Shown here piece by piece: positions 11,083 through 24,250 of a stretch of DNA of 64,000 nucleotides. How positions within the stretch are numbered: position 1 is the stretch's first letter; each line of letters begins with the position of its first letter. Source of the stretch: Melittangium boletus DSM 14713. GTDB taxonomy: Bacteria > Myxococcota > Myxococcia > Myxococcales > Myxococcaceae. The stretch lies in assembly GCF_002305855.1 (NCBI RefSeq), contig NZ_CP022163.1:1116292-1180291 (forward strand), written 5' to 3'. Under the pieces are notes generated by a model. That model worked only from the letters and a program-made list of their open reading frames with translations, ran no database searches and had not been told where the DNA came from. A program made the translations under genes and the position numbers.

Positions 11083-11991
11083 ATGGCACTTCCCGCCATT
11101 GCCCCCTACTCCATGCCCAGCGCGTCCGACCTGCCCAAGAACAAGGTGTCGTGGACTCCCGAGGCGAAGCGCTCGGTGCTGCTCATCCACGACATGCAGC
11201 GCTACTTCGTGGGCGCCTTCACCGCCGGCCAGTCTCCGGTGAACGAGCTGGTGGCCAACATCCAGCGGCTGCGCGGCCACTGCACCGCCCTGGGCATCCC
11301 CGTGGTGTTCTCGGCCCAGCCCGGTGGACAGACGCCCTCGCAGCGCGGGCTCCAGCTGGACATGTGGGGCGCGGGCATCAACGGCGGCCCGGACCAGAAG
11401 CAGATCATCGAGGCGCTTCAGCCCGCTCCGGGCGACATCCACCTCACCAAGTGGCGCTACAGCGCGTTCCACAACACCGCCCTGATGGACGTCCTGCGTG
11501 AGCAGGGCCGCGATCAGCTCATCATCACCGGCATCTACGCGCACATCGGCTGCCTGCAGACGGCCACCCATGCCTTCATGAGCGACGTGCAGCCATTCAT
11601 GGTCGCCGATGCCCTGGGAGACTTCTCCCGGGAGCAGCACCAACTGGCGCTCGACTACGCGGCGAAGCTGTGCGGCGTCACCGCCACCACGGACGGCATC
11701 ATCGAGTTGCTGGGGCCCGCGAGCGTGGAGGCCGGACAGCCGCTCAGCCCTCAACAGGTGCGCCAGGACGTCGCCGAACTGCTCGCGCAGACGGCCTCGG
11801 AGATTGGCGAGGACGAGAACCTGCTCGAGCGGGGCATGGACTCCATCCGCATCATGAGCCTGGTGGAGCGCTGGCGGCGCACCGGAGCGGAAGTGTCCTT
11901 CGTGGAGCTGGCCGAGAAGCCGACGCTGACCGATTGGTACGCGCTGCTCTCGCCGAGTTCCCGTGCGCCCGTCGCCGTGACGATGCGTTGA
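11083..11991 (+). CDS. mxcF: Isochorismatase with C-terminal aryl carrier domain
   Basis: A bifunctional EntB/DhbB-type protein of 302 residues. The N-terminal isochorismatase domain ([10 protein letters not shown], then [13 protein letters not shown]) hydrolyses isochorismate to 2,3-dihydro-2,3-dihydroxybenzoate and pyruvate. The C-terminal aryl carrier domain has its phosphopantetheine site at Ser254 in [10 protein letters not shown] and receives dihydroxybenzoate from MxcE. The start at 11083 follows AAAGGAG. The phosphopantetheinyl transferase that must activate it is not in this window. Confidence 0.93.
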   Translation: MALPAIAPYSMPSASDLPKNKVSWTPEAKRSVLLIHDMQRYFVGAFTAGQSPVNELVANIQRLRGHCTALGIPVVFSAQPGGQTPSQRGLQLDMWGAGINGGPDQKQIIEALQPAPGDIHLTKWRYSAFHNTALMDVLREQGRDQLIITGIYAHIGCLQTATHAFMSDVQPFMVADALGDFSREQHQLALDYAAKLCGVTATTDGIIELLGPASVEAGQPLSPQQVRQDVAELLAQTASEIGEDENLLERGMDSIRIMSLVERWRRTGAEVSFVELAEKPTLTDWYALLSPSSRAPVAVTMR

Positions 11992-12015
11992 ACCCATCCC
12001 AGAAGGTAACGAGTC

Positions 12016-16361
<4,346 letters not shown>

Positions 16362-16365
<4 letters not shown>

Positions 16366-17747
16366 TCTCCTCCAGCCCGCACCTCGAAAATGGCTCACCC
16401 GTGATGAACCGAAACTGGACCCCTGGTTCCTGGCGGAACATGCCCGTCAAACACATCCCCGCCGACTACCCGGATCCGCAGGCCCTCGCCCGGGTCGAGC
16501 GGGAGCTGGCGCACCTGCCCGCGCTGGTGTCCGCCGAGGAGACGCGCCGCCTGCGCGCGGCGCTCGGACAGGTCGCCGAGGGCAAGGCGTTCCTGCTGCA
16601 GGGCGGCGACTGCGCGGAGAGCTTCCAGGAATTCACGCCCGGCAACGTCCGCGACACGCTCCGGCTGCTGCTCCAGATGGCCGTGGTGCTGACCTTCGCC
16701 AAGGGGCGTCCCGTGGTGAAGATCGGCCGCATCGCCGGCCAGTTCGCCAAGCCGCGCTCCAGCCCGGTGGAGACCCGGGGCGCCATCACCCTGCCGGCCT
16801 ACCGCGGCGACAACATCAACGGCATGGGCTTCACCCCCCAGGAGCGCACGCCAAATCCCGAACGGCTGCTCAAGGCCCACCAGCAGTCCTCGGCCACGTT
16901 GGAGCTCGTGCGCGCCTTCGCCCGGGAGGGCTACGAGGCCCTGAGCGATCCCCGTCACTGGAAGATCGATCATCCGCTGGCCGCGCCCATCCAGGACTCG
17001 CTCGGCTTCATGCGCTCGCTGCTGGGCAACCCCGAGGAGCAGCACACGGGCCTGGACCGTCTCGACTTCTACACCAGCCACGAGGCCCTGCTGCTCAACG
17101 TGGAGGAAGCGCTGACGCGCCTCGAGCCCGCGACGGGCGAGTGGTACGACACCTCGGCCCACATGCTGTGGATTGGCGAGCGCACGCGGCAGCTCGACGG
17201 AGGCCACGTGGAGTTCATGCGCGGCATCCAGAACCCCATCGGGCTCAAGTGCGGTCCCGGCATGGATCCGGACGAACTCCTGCGGCTCATGGACGTGCTC
17301 AATCCCCAGGCGGTGCCCGGAAAGCTGGTCCTCATCGGCCGCTTCGGCGCGGACAAGGCCGCCGAGCGTCTGCCCCGCCTGATGGCCGCGACCCGGCGCG
17401 ATGGCCGCCCCGTCGTCTGGAGCATCGACCCCATGCACGGCAACACGCACACGGCGGCCAATGGCTACAAGACCCGGCCCTTCGAGCGCATCCTGTCGGA
17501 GGTCCGCACCTTCACCCAGGTGGCCACCGCCGAGGGCGTCCACCCGGGCGGCCTGCACCTGGAGATGACGGGACAGGACGTCACCGAGTGCCTGGGTGGC
17601 GCCTGTGCCGTGAGCGAGGCCGACCTGTCGCGCCGCTACCTCACCCACTGCGACCCCCGGCTCAACGCCGACCAGGCCCTCCAGCTCGCCTTCCTCGTGG
17701 CGGAACACCTCCAGACCCTGCGTCCCGCGCCCGCCCAGGCCGCTTGA
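16362..17747 (+). CDS. Class II DAHP synthase (3-deoxy-7-phosphoheptulonate synthase)
   Basis: A plant-type (class II) DAHP synthase of 461 residues that condenses phosphoenolpyruvate and erythrose-4-phosphate, the first step of the shikimate pathway. Family segments include LLQGGDCAESF, KIGRIAGQFAKPRS, YRGDNING, DFYTSHEALLL, IGLKCGPGMDPDELL, IDPMHGNTH and the C-terminal TECLGGACAV. I chose the Met at 16362 because it overlaps the mxcG stop (ATGA); 16404 is a possible alternative. Its place at the end of the mxc operon suggests extra chorismate supply during iron starvation. A DAHP synthase is, to my recollection, also linked to the Stigmatella myxochelin genes. Confidence 0.9.
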
Positions 17748-17759
17748 GGCTCCAACCGC

Positions 17760-17788
17760 TTGACAGCGCCTCCGATCCCGCCTAATTC
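17760..17788 (+). promoter_or_regulatory. Promoter of the siderophore receptor gene
   Basis: TTGACA (17760-17765), a 17-base spacer and TAATTC (17783-17788) form a good vegetative promoter. Transcription would begin near 17795, exactly where the Fur-type boxes start, so Fur binding would block initiation. Confidence 0.7.
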
Positions 17789-17794
17789 CGCCTC

Positions 17795-17819
17795 GAAAAT
17801 GAGAATGATTACCATTTTC
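17795..17819. promoter_or_regulatory. Overlapping Fur-type boxes upstream of the receptor
   Basis: Two 19-base matches to the Fur consensus, each 15 of 19, lie at 17795-17813 and 17801-17819, offset by six bases. They cover the predicted transcription start. The sequence also contains in-frame ATGs at 17799 and 17805, which confuses start prediction for the receptor. Confidence 0.85.
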
Positions 17820-17840
17820 ATAATCCAGGGATTCACCGGA

Positions 17841-20306
17841 TTGGGGCGTCGCGGGGCGTGGGGGCTCGTCGTCCTCGCGTGGCTGGGCATGGCCGGTGGC
17901 GTGTGGGCGGAGGAGGCGCCGGCCGCCCCCCCCACCCGCGAGTCGCCACGGCTCCTGAATTTCGTCGAGGCGCGCTACCCCGAGCGCGCCAAGCAGGAGC
18001 GGCTGGAGGCGCGGGTTCCCCTGCGCATCCGCCTGGACGAGGAAGGCCGCGTCACCGAGGCCGAGGTGGTGGAGTCCATTGGCCACGGCTTCGACGAGGC
18101 GGCGCGCGAGGCGGTGCTCGAAATGCGCTTCTCGCCCGCGAAGCGCGATGGGAAGGCGAAACCCTCGCGCCTCGTCTACACCTACGTGTTCCGTCTGCCC
18201 GAGGAAGCGCCTCGCGCCGCCGCGCCACCTCCACCGCCGCCCGTGCCCGTTCCCGGGCCGGACGACGTCATCGAGGTGCTGGTGCAGGGCCCCTCCCTGG
18301 CGCGGCAGCGGCGCCAGTCCGCCGAGGCGGTCCAGGTGGTGGAGACCGAGACCATCCAGCGCGAGGCGGCCGACCTGGGCGAGGCCCTGGCGCGCAGCGA
18401 GGGCGTGGGTGTGCGCCGCTCGGGGGGGCTCGGCAGCCGGTCGCGCTTCTCGCTCGCCGGGCTCACGGATGAGCAGATCCGCTTCTTCGTGGATGGCGTG
18501 CCGTTGGATCTCGCGGGCTTCGGACCCGAGTTGTCCAACGTGCCCGTCAACCTCGTGCAGCGGGTGGAGCTCTACCAGGGCGTCGTGCCCATCCGCTTCG
18601 GGACGGACGCGCTCGGAGGCGCCGTCCACCTCGTGACGGATCAACAGGTGAACCCGGGGACGGGCGCCGCCGCGTCCTACGAGCTGGGCTCCTTCGACAC
18701 GCACCGGCTCACCGCCACCGCGAGGCACCTGCACGAGCCGAGCGGGCTGTTCGTGCGCGCCAATGGCTTCATCGACAGCACGCGCAACGACTACCCCATC
18801 GACGTCAAGGTCGCCAACGACCTGGGCAAGTCCGTCCCCGCGCGCATCTACCGATTCAATGACGCCTACCGGGCCTGGGGCGCGGGCGTGGAGGCGGGTT
18901 TCGTGGACAAGCCCTGGGCCCAGCGCCTGCTGCTGCGCGCCTTCGTGAATGGCTCCGACAAGGAGATCCAGAACAACGTCTTCATGACCCAGCCCTACGG
19001 CGAGGTGACGAGCGGCGAGTTCTCGGCCGGGTCCATCCTGCGCTACGAGCACTTCTTCGGCCCCGGCGTCACGGCCGACGGCATCGTGGGCTACAACTTC
19101 CGGCGAACGCACTTCGAGGACCTGGGCACGTGTGCCTACGACTGGTTCGGCCGCTGCGTCACTCAACTGCCCCAGCCCGGGGAGATCGAGTCGCGCGCCG
19201 TCGAGCGCGGGGTGAACCAACACACGGGCTTCGCGCGGCTCAACCTGGGGTGGACCCTCTCCAGTGGCCATCGGCTCCGCGTGTCGCTCGCCCCCACCGT
19301 CATCGGCCGCACGGGCGGGGACAGCCAACTCAGAGCGCGCGGGGAGTTGGATCCCCTCTCCGCCGACAGGCAGCTCACCTCCCTGGTCACCGGCGTTGAA
19401 TACACCTTCAACGCCCTCGAGGAGCGCCTGGAGAACGTCCTCTTCCTCAAGGACTACTACCAGCGCGCCCAGACCCAGAAGCTCCTGCCCAGCCTGGTCT
19501 TCGTTCCGCTCGACCGGACCCTGCATGGCGTGGGCGTGGGTGACAGTGTGCGCTTCCGGCTGCTCCCGGAGCTTTACGCGAAGGCGTCCTATGAGTACGC
19601 CACGCGCCTGCCCCGTCCGGACGAGATCTTCGGGGATGGCATCCTCATCGATGACAACCTCGACCTGAATCCCGAGCGGAGCCACAACCTCAACGTGGAG
19701 TTCTCCTACGAGGGGCTTCCCACCCGGGCGGGCGCGTTCCGGGCCAACGTCCTGGGCTTCGGGCGCCTCGCGGATCAGCTCATCCTGTTGCTCGGCAAGG
19801 ACAGCTACTTCACCTACCAGAACGTCTACGCGGCCCGCTCGCTGGGCGTGGCCGGGGCGGCGGGGTGGACGTCTCCGGGGCAGTACCTGTCCCTCGATGG
19901 CAACATCACCTGGCAGGACTTCCGCAACACCTCGCGCGAGGGCGACTTCGCGACCTTCCTGGGTCAGCGCATCCCCAACCGCCCCTACCTGCAAGCCAAT
20001 GGCACCGCGCGCTTCCAATTGAGCGGCGTGATGAGCGCCCGGGACGAGCTCTCCCTGACGTGGCATGCGCGCTACATCCACGCGTTCTTCCGCGCCTGGG
20101 AAAAGGCCGGCACGGTGGACTCCAAGCAGGTGATTGACTCGCAACTGCTGCACTCGCTCGCGCTGTCCTATGTCACCCGGCGCGAGAACCTGACCTTCGG
20201 CTGGACGGTCGACGTGCAGAACCTGACCGACACCCCCGCCTACGACTTCTTCGGGGTGCAACGCCCCGGACGAAGTGTCTTCGCCAAGCTCATCGTCGAG
20301 CACTGA
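17841..20306 (+). CDS. mxcH: TonB-dependent siderophore receptor with N-terminal TonB-like domain
   Basis: An outer-membrane ferric siderophore receptor. After a signal peptide (Arg-Arg, hydrophobic stretch, VWA cleavage region) comes a TonB C-terminal-like domain (PRLLNFVEARYPERAKQE, EVVESIGHGFDEAAREAVLE, KPSRLVYTYVFRLP) and a Pro-rich linker. The plug domain follows (ETIQREAADLGEALARSEGV, FFVDGVPLD, RFGTDALGGAVHLV), then the beta barrel, ending in a NLTDTPAYDFFGV segment. I prefer the TTG at 17841 because the promoter and Fur-type boxes occupy 17760-17819; ATGs at 17799 and 17805 are the alternatives. A receptor fused to a TonB-like domain is unusual. The symbol rests on synteny with the myxochelin regulon. 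Confidence 0.85.
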   Translation: MGRRGAWGLVVLAWLGMAGGVWAEEAPAAPPTRESPRLLNFVEARYPERAKQERLEARVPLRIRLDEEGRVTEAEVVESIGHGFDEAAREAVLEMRFSPAKRDGKAKPSRLVYTYVFRLPEEAPRAAAPPPPPPVPVPGPDDVIEVLVQGPSLARQRRQSAEAVQVVETETIQREAADLGEALARSEGVGVRRSGGLGSRSRFSLAGLTDEQIRFFVDGVPLDLAGFGPELSNVPVNLVQRVELYQGVVPIRFGTDALGGAVHLVTDQQVNPGTGAAASYELGSFDTHRLTATARHLHEPSGLFVRANGFIDSTRNDYPIDVKVANDLGKSVPARIYRFNDAYRAWGAGVEAGFVDKPWAQRLLLRAFVNGSDKEIQNNVFMTQPYGEVTSGEFSAGSILRYEHFFGPGVTADGIVGYNFRRTHFEDLGTCAYDWFGRCVTQLPQPGEIESRAVERGVNQHTGFARLNLGWTLSSGHRLRVSLAPTVIGRTGGDSQLRARGELDPLSADRQLTSLVTGVEYTFNALEERLENVLFLKDYYQRAQTQKLLPSLVFVPLDRTLHGVGVGDSVRFRLLPELYAKASYEYATRLPRPDEIFGDGILIDDNLDLNPERSHNLNVEFSYEGLPTRAGAFRANVLGFGRLADQLILLLGKDSYFTYQNVYAARSLGVAGAAGWTSPGQYLSLDGNITWQDFRNTSREGDFATFLGQRIPNRPYLQANGTARFQLSGVMSARDELSLTWHARYIHAFFRAWEKAGTVDSKQVIDSQLLHSLALSYVTRRENLTFGWTVDVQNLTDTPAYDFFGVQRPGRSVFAKLIVEH

Positions 20307-20338
20307 ACCCCGTAGCACCTCCGCAGAAAGGTCTTTCC

Positions 20339-21592
20339 ATGAAGCTGTCTTCCCTGCTCTCGACCTCGCGCGTCGCCTTCACGACGCTCGCCCTGGCCCT
20401 CACCGCCGGCTGTGGCGTCTCGGATCCCGAGCCCACCACTCCGGAGCCCACCACCCCCGGCGATACCGACTCGACCGGACCGCTGTACGCCATCATCACC
20501 CAGCTCCTCACGGCCGATACGCCCCAGAGCTACATCGTCCTGACGAACAAGCTGGACGGCAACGCGACCCTGGCGCTGGACAAGGCCATCGAGGTGCCCA
20601 GCCGGTCCCTCGGCATGGGCATTCCCAAGTCGGGCGCCCTCTACGTGGCGGGAGATGAGGACGCGACGGTCACCCGCTACAACCTGACCGCCAAGGGGAC
20701 CCTGGAGAAGGGGGACACCGTGAGCTTCGCGGGCAAGGGCGTGGCGTCGATCGGCGAGTACCAGACCCAGTTCCAGTTCGCCTCGCCCACCAAGGCCTAC
20801 TACTTCGACGGACGCACCTCCCAGGTCATCGTCTGGAACCCCACCGAGATGACGGTCACGGGGAGCATTTCCCTGCCCGGCCTGGCGATCACCGGCGCGA
20901 TCACGACCTTCGCCTCGTCGCCGGTGGTGACGCGGGAGAACCAGATCATCATGCCCGTGGGTTGGCGTCCGTCCTCGGTCGTGGGGATCACCAAGCAGGC
21001 GGGTGTGGTCGTCGTCGACACGCGCACCGACACCGCCACCCTGGTGACGGATGACCGCTGCGGCTACGTCCGCGACGGCGTCCTCGGTCCGGATGGCCAG
21101 GTCTACCTGGCGACCGAGGTGTACGGCGCGGCCGTCCACCGCGTGACGGGCGGCGACACACCGGAGCCCTGCCTGCTCAAGTTCGATCCCTCGTCGCTCA
21201 CGTTCGACCCCGACTTCTACAAGGAGCTGAACTCGTTCGCGAACGGCGGCACGGTGGGCACCATCCTCCCCGGGCCCCAGGGCACCGCCTACGTGCGCGT
21301 GCTCGATGAGCAGACCTACCCCATCCAGGCGGGCGTCCACCCCCGCCAGGTGGCGAGCGCGGCCGCGTGGAAGTGGAGCCAGCTCAAGCTGGACACCTTC
21401 ACCGCCACCCCCATCGAGACGCTTCCGGTGAGCACCGGCAGCACCTTCCTCTACCAGGCCCAGGACCAGATCCTCTTCACCCAGTTCGCGGCCGGCTCCT
21501 CGGGCACGACGCTGCACCAGCTCACGGGTGAGACCGGCAAGCCCCAGGTGAACTCGCAGGGCCTCATCTTCTCCTTCGTCCAGCTGCGTTAA
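20339..21592 (+). CDS. Lipoprotein of probable beta-propeller fold, siderophore region
   Basis: A 417-residue exported lipoprotein with lipobox LTAGC and a Pro/Thr linker after the Cys (PEPTTPEPTTPG). The rest is a run of short beta-strand repeats (for example SGALYVAGDEDATVTRYNL, KAYYFDGRTSQVIVWN, GQVYLATEVYG), which suggests a propeller. It resembles DUF4374-type lipoproteins that sit beside siderophore receptors in other bacteria. It begins 32 bases after the receptor gene with AGAAAGG ahead of it and shares its Fur-controlled promoter. A role in binding ferric siderophore at the outer membrane is plausible but unproved. Confidence 0.7.
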   Translation: MKLSSLLSTSRVAFTTLALALTAGCGVSDPEPTTPEPTTPGDTDSTGPLYAIITQLLTADTPQSYIVLTNKLDGNATLALDKAIEVPSRSLGMGIPKSGALYVAGDEDATVTRYNLTAKGTLEKGDTVSFAGKGVASIGEYQTQFQFASPTKAYYFDGRTSQVIVWNPTEMTVTGSISLPGLAITGAITTFASSPVVTRENQIIMPVGWRPSSVVGITKQAGVVVVDTRTDTATLVTDDRCGYVRDGVLGPDGQVYLATEVYGAAVHRVTGGDTPEPCLLKFDPSSLTFDPDFYKELNSFANGGTVGTILPGPQGTAYVRVLDEQTYPIQAGVHPRQVASAAAWKWSQLKLDTFTATPIETLPVSTGSTFLYQAQDQILFTQFAAGSSGTTLHQLTGETGKPQVNSQGLIFSFVQLR

Positions 21593-21698
21593 ACCCCGAG
21601 GGGCGGGCCGGTCGGAACCGTGACAGGCAACTCTTCCAGCCGATGTGTGGATAATACGGCTGGACCCAGGCTCACCCGAGCCCGTGCCGGAGAATCCC

Positions 21699-22412
21699 AT
21701 GGACCCGATCGGCCGCCGCCCCGCCGCCTTCACCCCCTCGACCCCGGCCACGCCCGCCCCGGTCCCCCAGAACGCCGCGCGGCCCGCCAGCGCCCAGGGG
21801 CCGAACGCCGCCCAGGCGCTGGGTCACGCGCTCAAGAGCGGCTTCGACGCCGCGACCGTGAAGTCCGCCCAGGCCCCCCAGGGCACCTGGCGCGGCCCGG
21901 CGGACTCCGAGGTGGGCCGCACCATCAACACCATCCTCGAGCGGCTCAAGACGTGTGACATCCAGATCAAGGGGGATACGCCCGAGAGCCTCTTCCGCCG
22001 GGCCATCCTCGACAACAAGCACGTGACGAACGAGCAGCTCCTGGCCATGTCCAAGGTCACGCTCGAGCAGCTCGACTCCGGTCCGGAGACGCGGGCCAAG
22101 GTGCTCGGGAAGATTCCCAACGCGCGCGAGCTGCCCGTGCACAAGTTCACCGTGGCCATGATGTCGGCCGCGACGGGCATCGATCCCCAGAAGCTGTCCG
22201 AGGCCTGCCCGGACCTGGGCATGACGGGCGCGCCGAACACCCCCCTGCTCTACGCGGCCAAGACCGAGCGCATGCAGCGCTCCACCGCCCTGCATGACTT
22301 CACCGACTACCTGCGGGGGGCGGGCATCAAGGGAATGAACAAGGCCGTCTGGGGAGTGGAGGACCGGGTGCTCTCGGCCATCGTCAGCGCAGTGGGCGGC
22401 GGCCGCTACTAA
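21699..22412 (+). CDS. Protein of unknown function, 237 aa
   Basis: I do not recognise a family. The start at 21699 follows CCGGAG; an in-frame Met at 21645 has no such site. Residues 1-50 are a low-complexity Pro/Ala/Thr region. The rest is predicted helical and soluble, with no signal peptide or membrane segment (segments such as GRTINTILERLKTCDIQIK, LFRRAILDNKHVTNEQLLAM, HKFTVAMMSAATGIDPQKL). It stands alone between the siderophore lipoprotein and cysE. Codon use matches the neighbours, so it looks like a genuine gene. Confidence 0.6.
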   Translation: MDPIGRRPAAFTPSTPATPAPVPQNAARPASAQGPNAAQALGHALKSGFDAATVKSAQAPQGTWRGPADSEVGRTINTILERLKTCDIQIKGDTPESLFRRAILDNKHVTNEQLLAMSKVTLEQLDSGPETRAKVLGKIPNARELPVHKFTVAMMSAATGIDPQKLSEACPDLGMTGAPNTPLLYAAKTERMQRSTALHDFTDYLRGAGIKGMNKAVWGVEDRVLSAIVSAVGGGRY

Positions 22413-22420
22413 CGGTTAGT
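22408..22420. promoter_or_regulatory. Palindrome ahead of cysE
   Basis: ACTAACGGTTAGT is a perfect 13-base palindrome (six-base arms around G). It overlaps the stop codon of the upstream gene and lies 10 bases before the cysE start, which has no clear ribosome-binding site. It could be an operator or chance. Confidence 0.3.
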
Positions 22421-22430
22421 CTCGCCGTCC

Positions 22431-23276
22431 ATGGAAGAACCCAACGGCCGGCTCATCCACACCCTCATCCAGGCACGCCAGCAGCACTGCTTCTCGCCGA
22501 ACGTCCGCGCCACCGCGCCCGAGTTCGCCGACAAGGTGCTGGCGTTGCTCTTTCCCCATTTCGCCCAGCGGCTGGACTGCAGCGGCGTGGGCGTCCGCTC
22601 CGAAGTGGCGGTGGTGGAGGCGACCCTCACGCGCGTGCTGCAGACGCTCGCGCCCCGCTACCCCGCTCCTTCCGACGACATTCCCCAGCGCTTCATGCAC
22701 GAGCTGGCGGAAATCTACGCCTGGCTGCGCCAGGACGCGGACGCCATCTTCCAGGCCGATCCGGCGGCGCGCAGCGTGGATGAGGTCATCCTCACCTACC
22801 CGGGCTTCTACGCCATCGCCATCTACCGCGTGGCGCATGCCCTGCACACGCTCGGCTGCCCCCTGCTGCCCCGCCTGCTCTCCGAGCTGGCCCACGAGCG
22901 CACCGGCGTGGACATCCACCCGGGCGCCAACATCGGCCGGCGCTTCGTCATCGACCATGGCACGGGTGTCGTCATTGGGGAGACCACCCAGATTGGCGAT
23001 GGGGTGAACATCTACCAGGGCGTCACCCTGGGCGCGCTCCAGGTGGAGAAGAGCCTCGCGGACAAGAAGCGCCACCCCACCATCGAGGACAACGTGGTCA
23101 TCTACGCCAACGCCACCATCCTCGGAGGCTCCACCGTGGTGGGCCGCGGCAGCATCATCGCCGGCAACGCCTTCATCACCCAGAGCATCCCCCCCGAGTC
23201 CGTGGTGACCCGCCGCAGCGAGGTCCGGGCCCGGCACGGCGGTGCGGAATTCGACGAGTTGGAGTATCACATCTGA
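22431..23276 (+). CDS. cysE: Serine O-acetyltransferase
   Basis: A 281-residue left-handed beta-helix acetyltransferase that makes O-acetylserine from serine and acetyl-CoA. The N-terminal helical domain is followed by DEVILTYPGFYAIAIYRVAH. The hexapeptide repeat region contains the catalytic His segment (TGVDIHPGANIG, FVIDHGTGVVIGE) and the TLGALQ turn, with ANATILGG and SIIAGNAF coils after it. It is longer at the N-terminus than E. coli CysE and resembles the EpsC/SrpH subtype. Directly followed by cysK, which uses its product. Confidence 0.9.
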   Translation: MEEPNGRLIHTLIQARQQHCFSPNVRATAPEFADKVLALLFPHFAQRLDCSGVGVRSEVAVVEATLTRVLQTLAPRYPAPSDDIPQRFMHELAEIYAWLRQDADAIFQADPAARSVDEVILTYPGFYAIAIYRVAHALHTLGCPLLPRLLSELAHERTGVDIHPGANIGRRFVIDHGTGVVIGETTQIGDGVNIYQGVTLGALQVEKSLADKKRHPTIEDNVVIYANATILGGSTVVGRGSIIAGNAFITQSIPPESVVTRRSEVRARHGGAEFDELEYHI

Positions 23277-23299
23277 TATAGCAGAACCCTTTCCGCCAT

Positions 23300-23312
23300 G
23301 GCAGAAACTGCC
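23300..23312. promoter_or_regulatory. Inverted repeat in the cysE-cysK gap
   Basis: GGCAGAAACTGCC has five-base arms around AAA and lies just before the cysK ribosome-binding site (GAGAGG). It is a possible operator or small hairpin between the two genes. Confidence 0.3.
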
Positions 23313-23326
23313 GAGAGGTCCCGTCC

Positions 23327-24247
23327 ATGAAGGCCAACAGCATCCTCGAGACGATTGGCAACACGCCGCACGTGCGCATCAACCGGCTCTTTCCCTCGCG
23401 CGTCCAGGTGTACCTCAAGCTGGAGCGCGCCAACCCGGGCGGCAGCATCAAGGATCGTATCGCGCTGGCGATGATCGAGGACGCGGAAAAGAAGGGCATC
23501 CTCCAGCCGGACAGCGTCATCGTGGAGCCCACGTCGGGCAACACGGGAATCGGCCTGGCCATGGTGGCGGCGGTCAAGGGATATAAGCTCATCCTCGTGA
23601 TGCCCGAGTCGATGAGCATCGAGCGCCGCCGGTTGATGGCGGCGTACGGAGCCACCTTCGAGCTGACGCCGCGGACGCAGGGAATGAAGGGCGCCATCGC
23701 CAAGGCGCAGGAGCTGGTGGCGCAGAATCCCAAGGCGTGGATGCCGCAGCAGTTCGAGAACGAGTCCAACATCGAGGTGCACAAGCGCACCACGGCCCAG
23801 GAAATCCTCCGGGACTTCCCCGAGGGGCTGGACTACCTCATCACCGGCGTGGGCACGGGCGGCCACATCACCGCGTGCGCCGAGGTGCTCAAGCAGCACT
23901 GGCCCAAGCTCCAGGTCTTCGCCGTGGAGCCCACCAAGTCGCCGGTCATCAGCGGCGGCGCGCCCTCGCCCCACCCCATCCAGGGCATTGGCGCGGGCTT
24001 CATCCCGAAGAACCTCCACAAGGAAGCGCTCGACGGCGTCATCCAGGTGGCCGAGGAAGCGGCGTTCGACTTCACCCGGCGCTCGGCGCGCGAGGAGGGC
24101 ATCTTCGTGGGCATCTCCTCGGGCGCGGCGCTCGCGGCGGTGAACCAGAAGATCGCGGAGATCCCCGACGGCAGCCGCGTGCTCACCTTCTGCTACGACA
24201 CGGGCGAGCGCTACCTGTCCATCGACAACCTCTTCGCGGCGCAGTAG
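23327..24247 (+). CDS. cysK: Cysteine synthase (O-acetylserine sulfhydrylase)
   Basis: A 306-residue fold-type II PLP enzyme that makes cysteine from O-acetylserine and sulfide. The PLP Lys is Lys42 in [10 protein letters not shown]. The substrate loop is PTSGNTGIG and the phosphate-binding loop is [10 protein letters not shown]. The GISSGAA segment near the C-terminus is typical of CysK. It begins 50 bases after cysE and the two likely form an operon for cysteine synthesis. Length is normal for the family. Confidence 0.92.
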   Translation: MKANSILETIGNTPHVRINRLFPSRVQVYLKLERANPGGSIKDRIALAMIEDAEKKGILQPDSVIVEPTSGNTGIGLAMVAAVKGYKLILVMPESMSIERRRLMAAYGATFELTPRTQGMKGAIAKAQELVAQNPKAWMPQQFENESNIEVHKRTTAQEILRDFPEGLDYLITGVGTGGHITACAEVLKQHWPKLQVFAVEPTKSPVISGGAPSPHPIQGIGAGFIPKNLHKEALDGVIQVAEEAAFDFTRRSAREEGIFVGISSGAALAAVNQKIAEIPDGSRVLTFCYDTGERYLSIDNLFAAQ

Positions 24248-24250
24248 CCC

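Noticed and set aside
16395..20318. Long minus-strand open frame opposite the DAHP synthase and receptor
   Set aside because: No domain is recognisable, and it spans the Fur-controlled promoter on the other strand. It is an antisense shadow.
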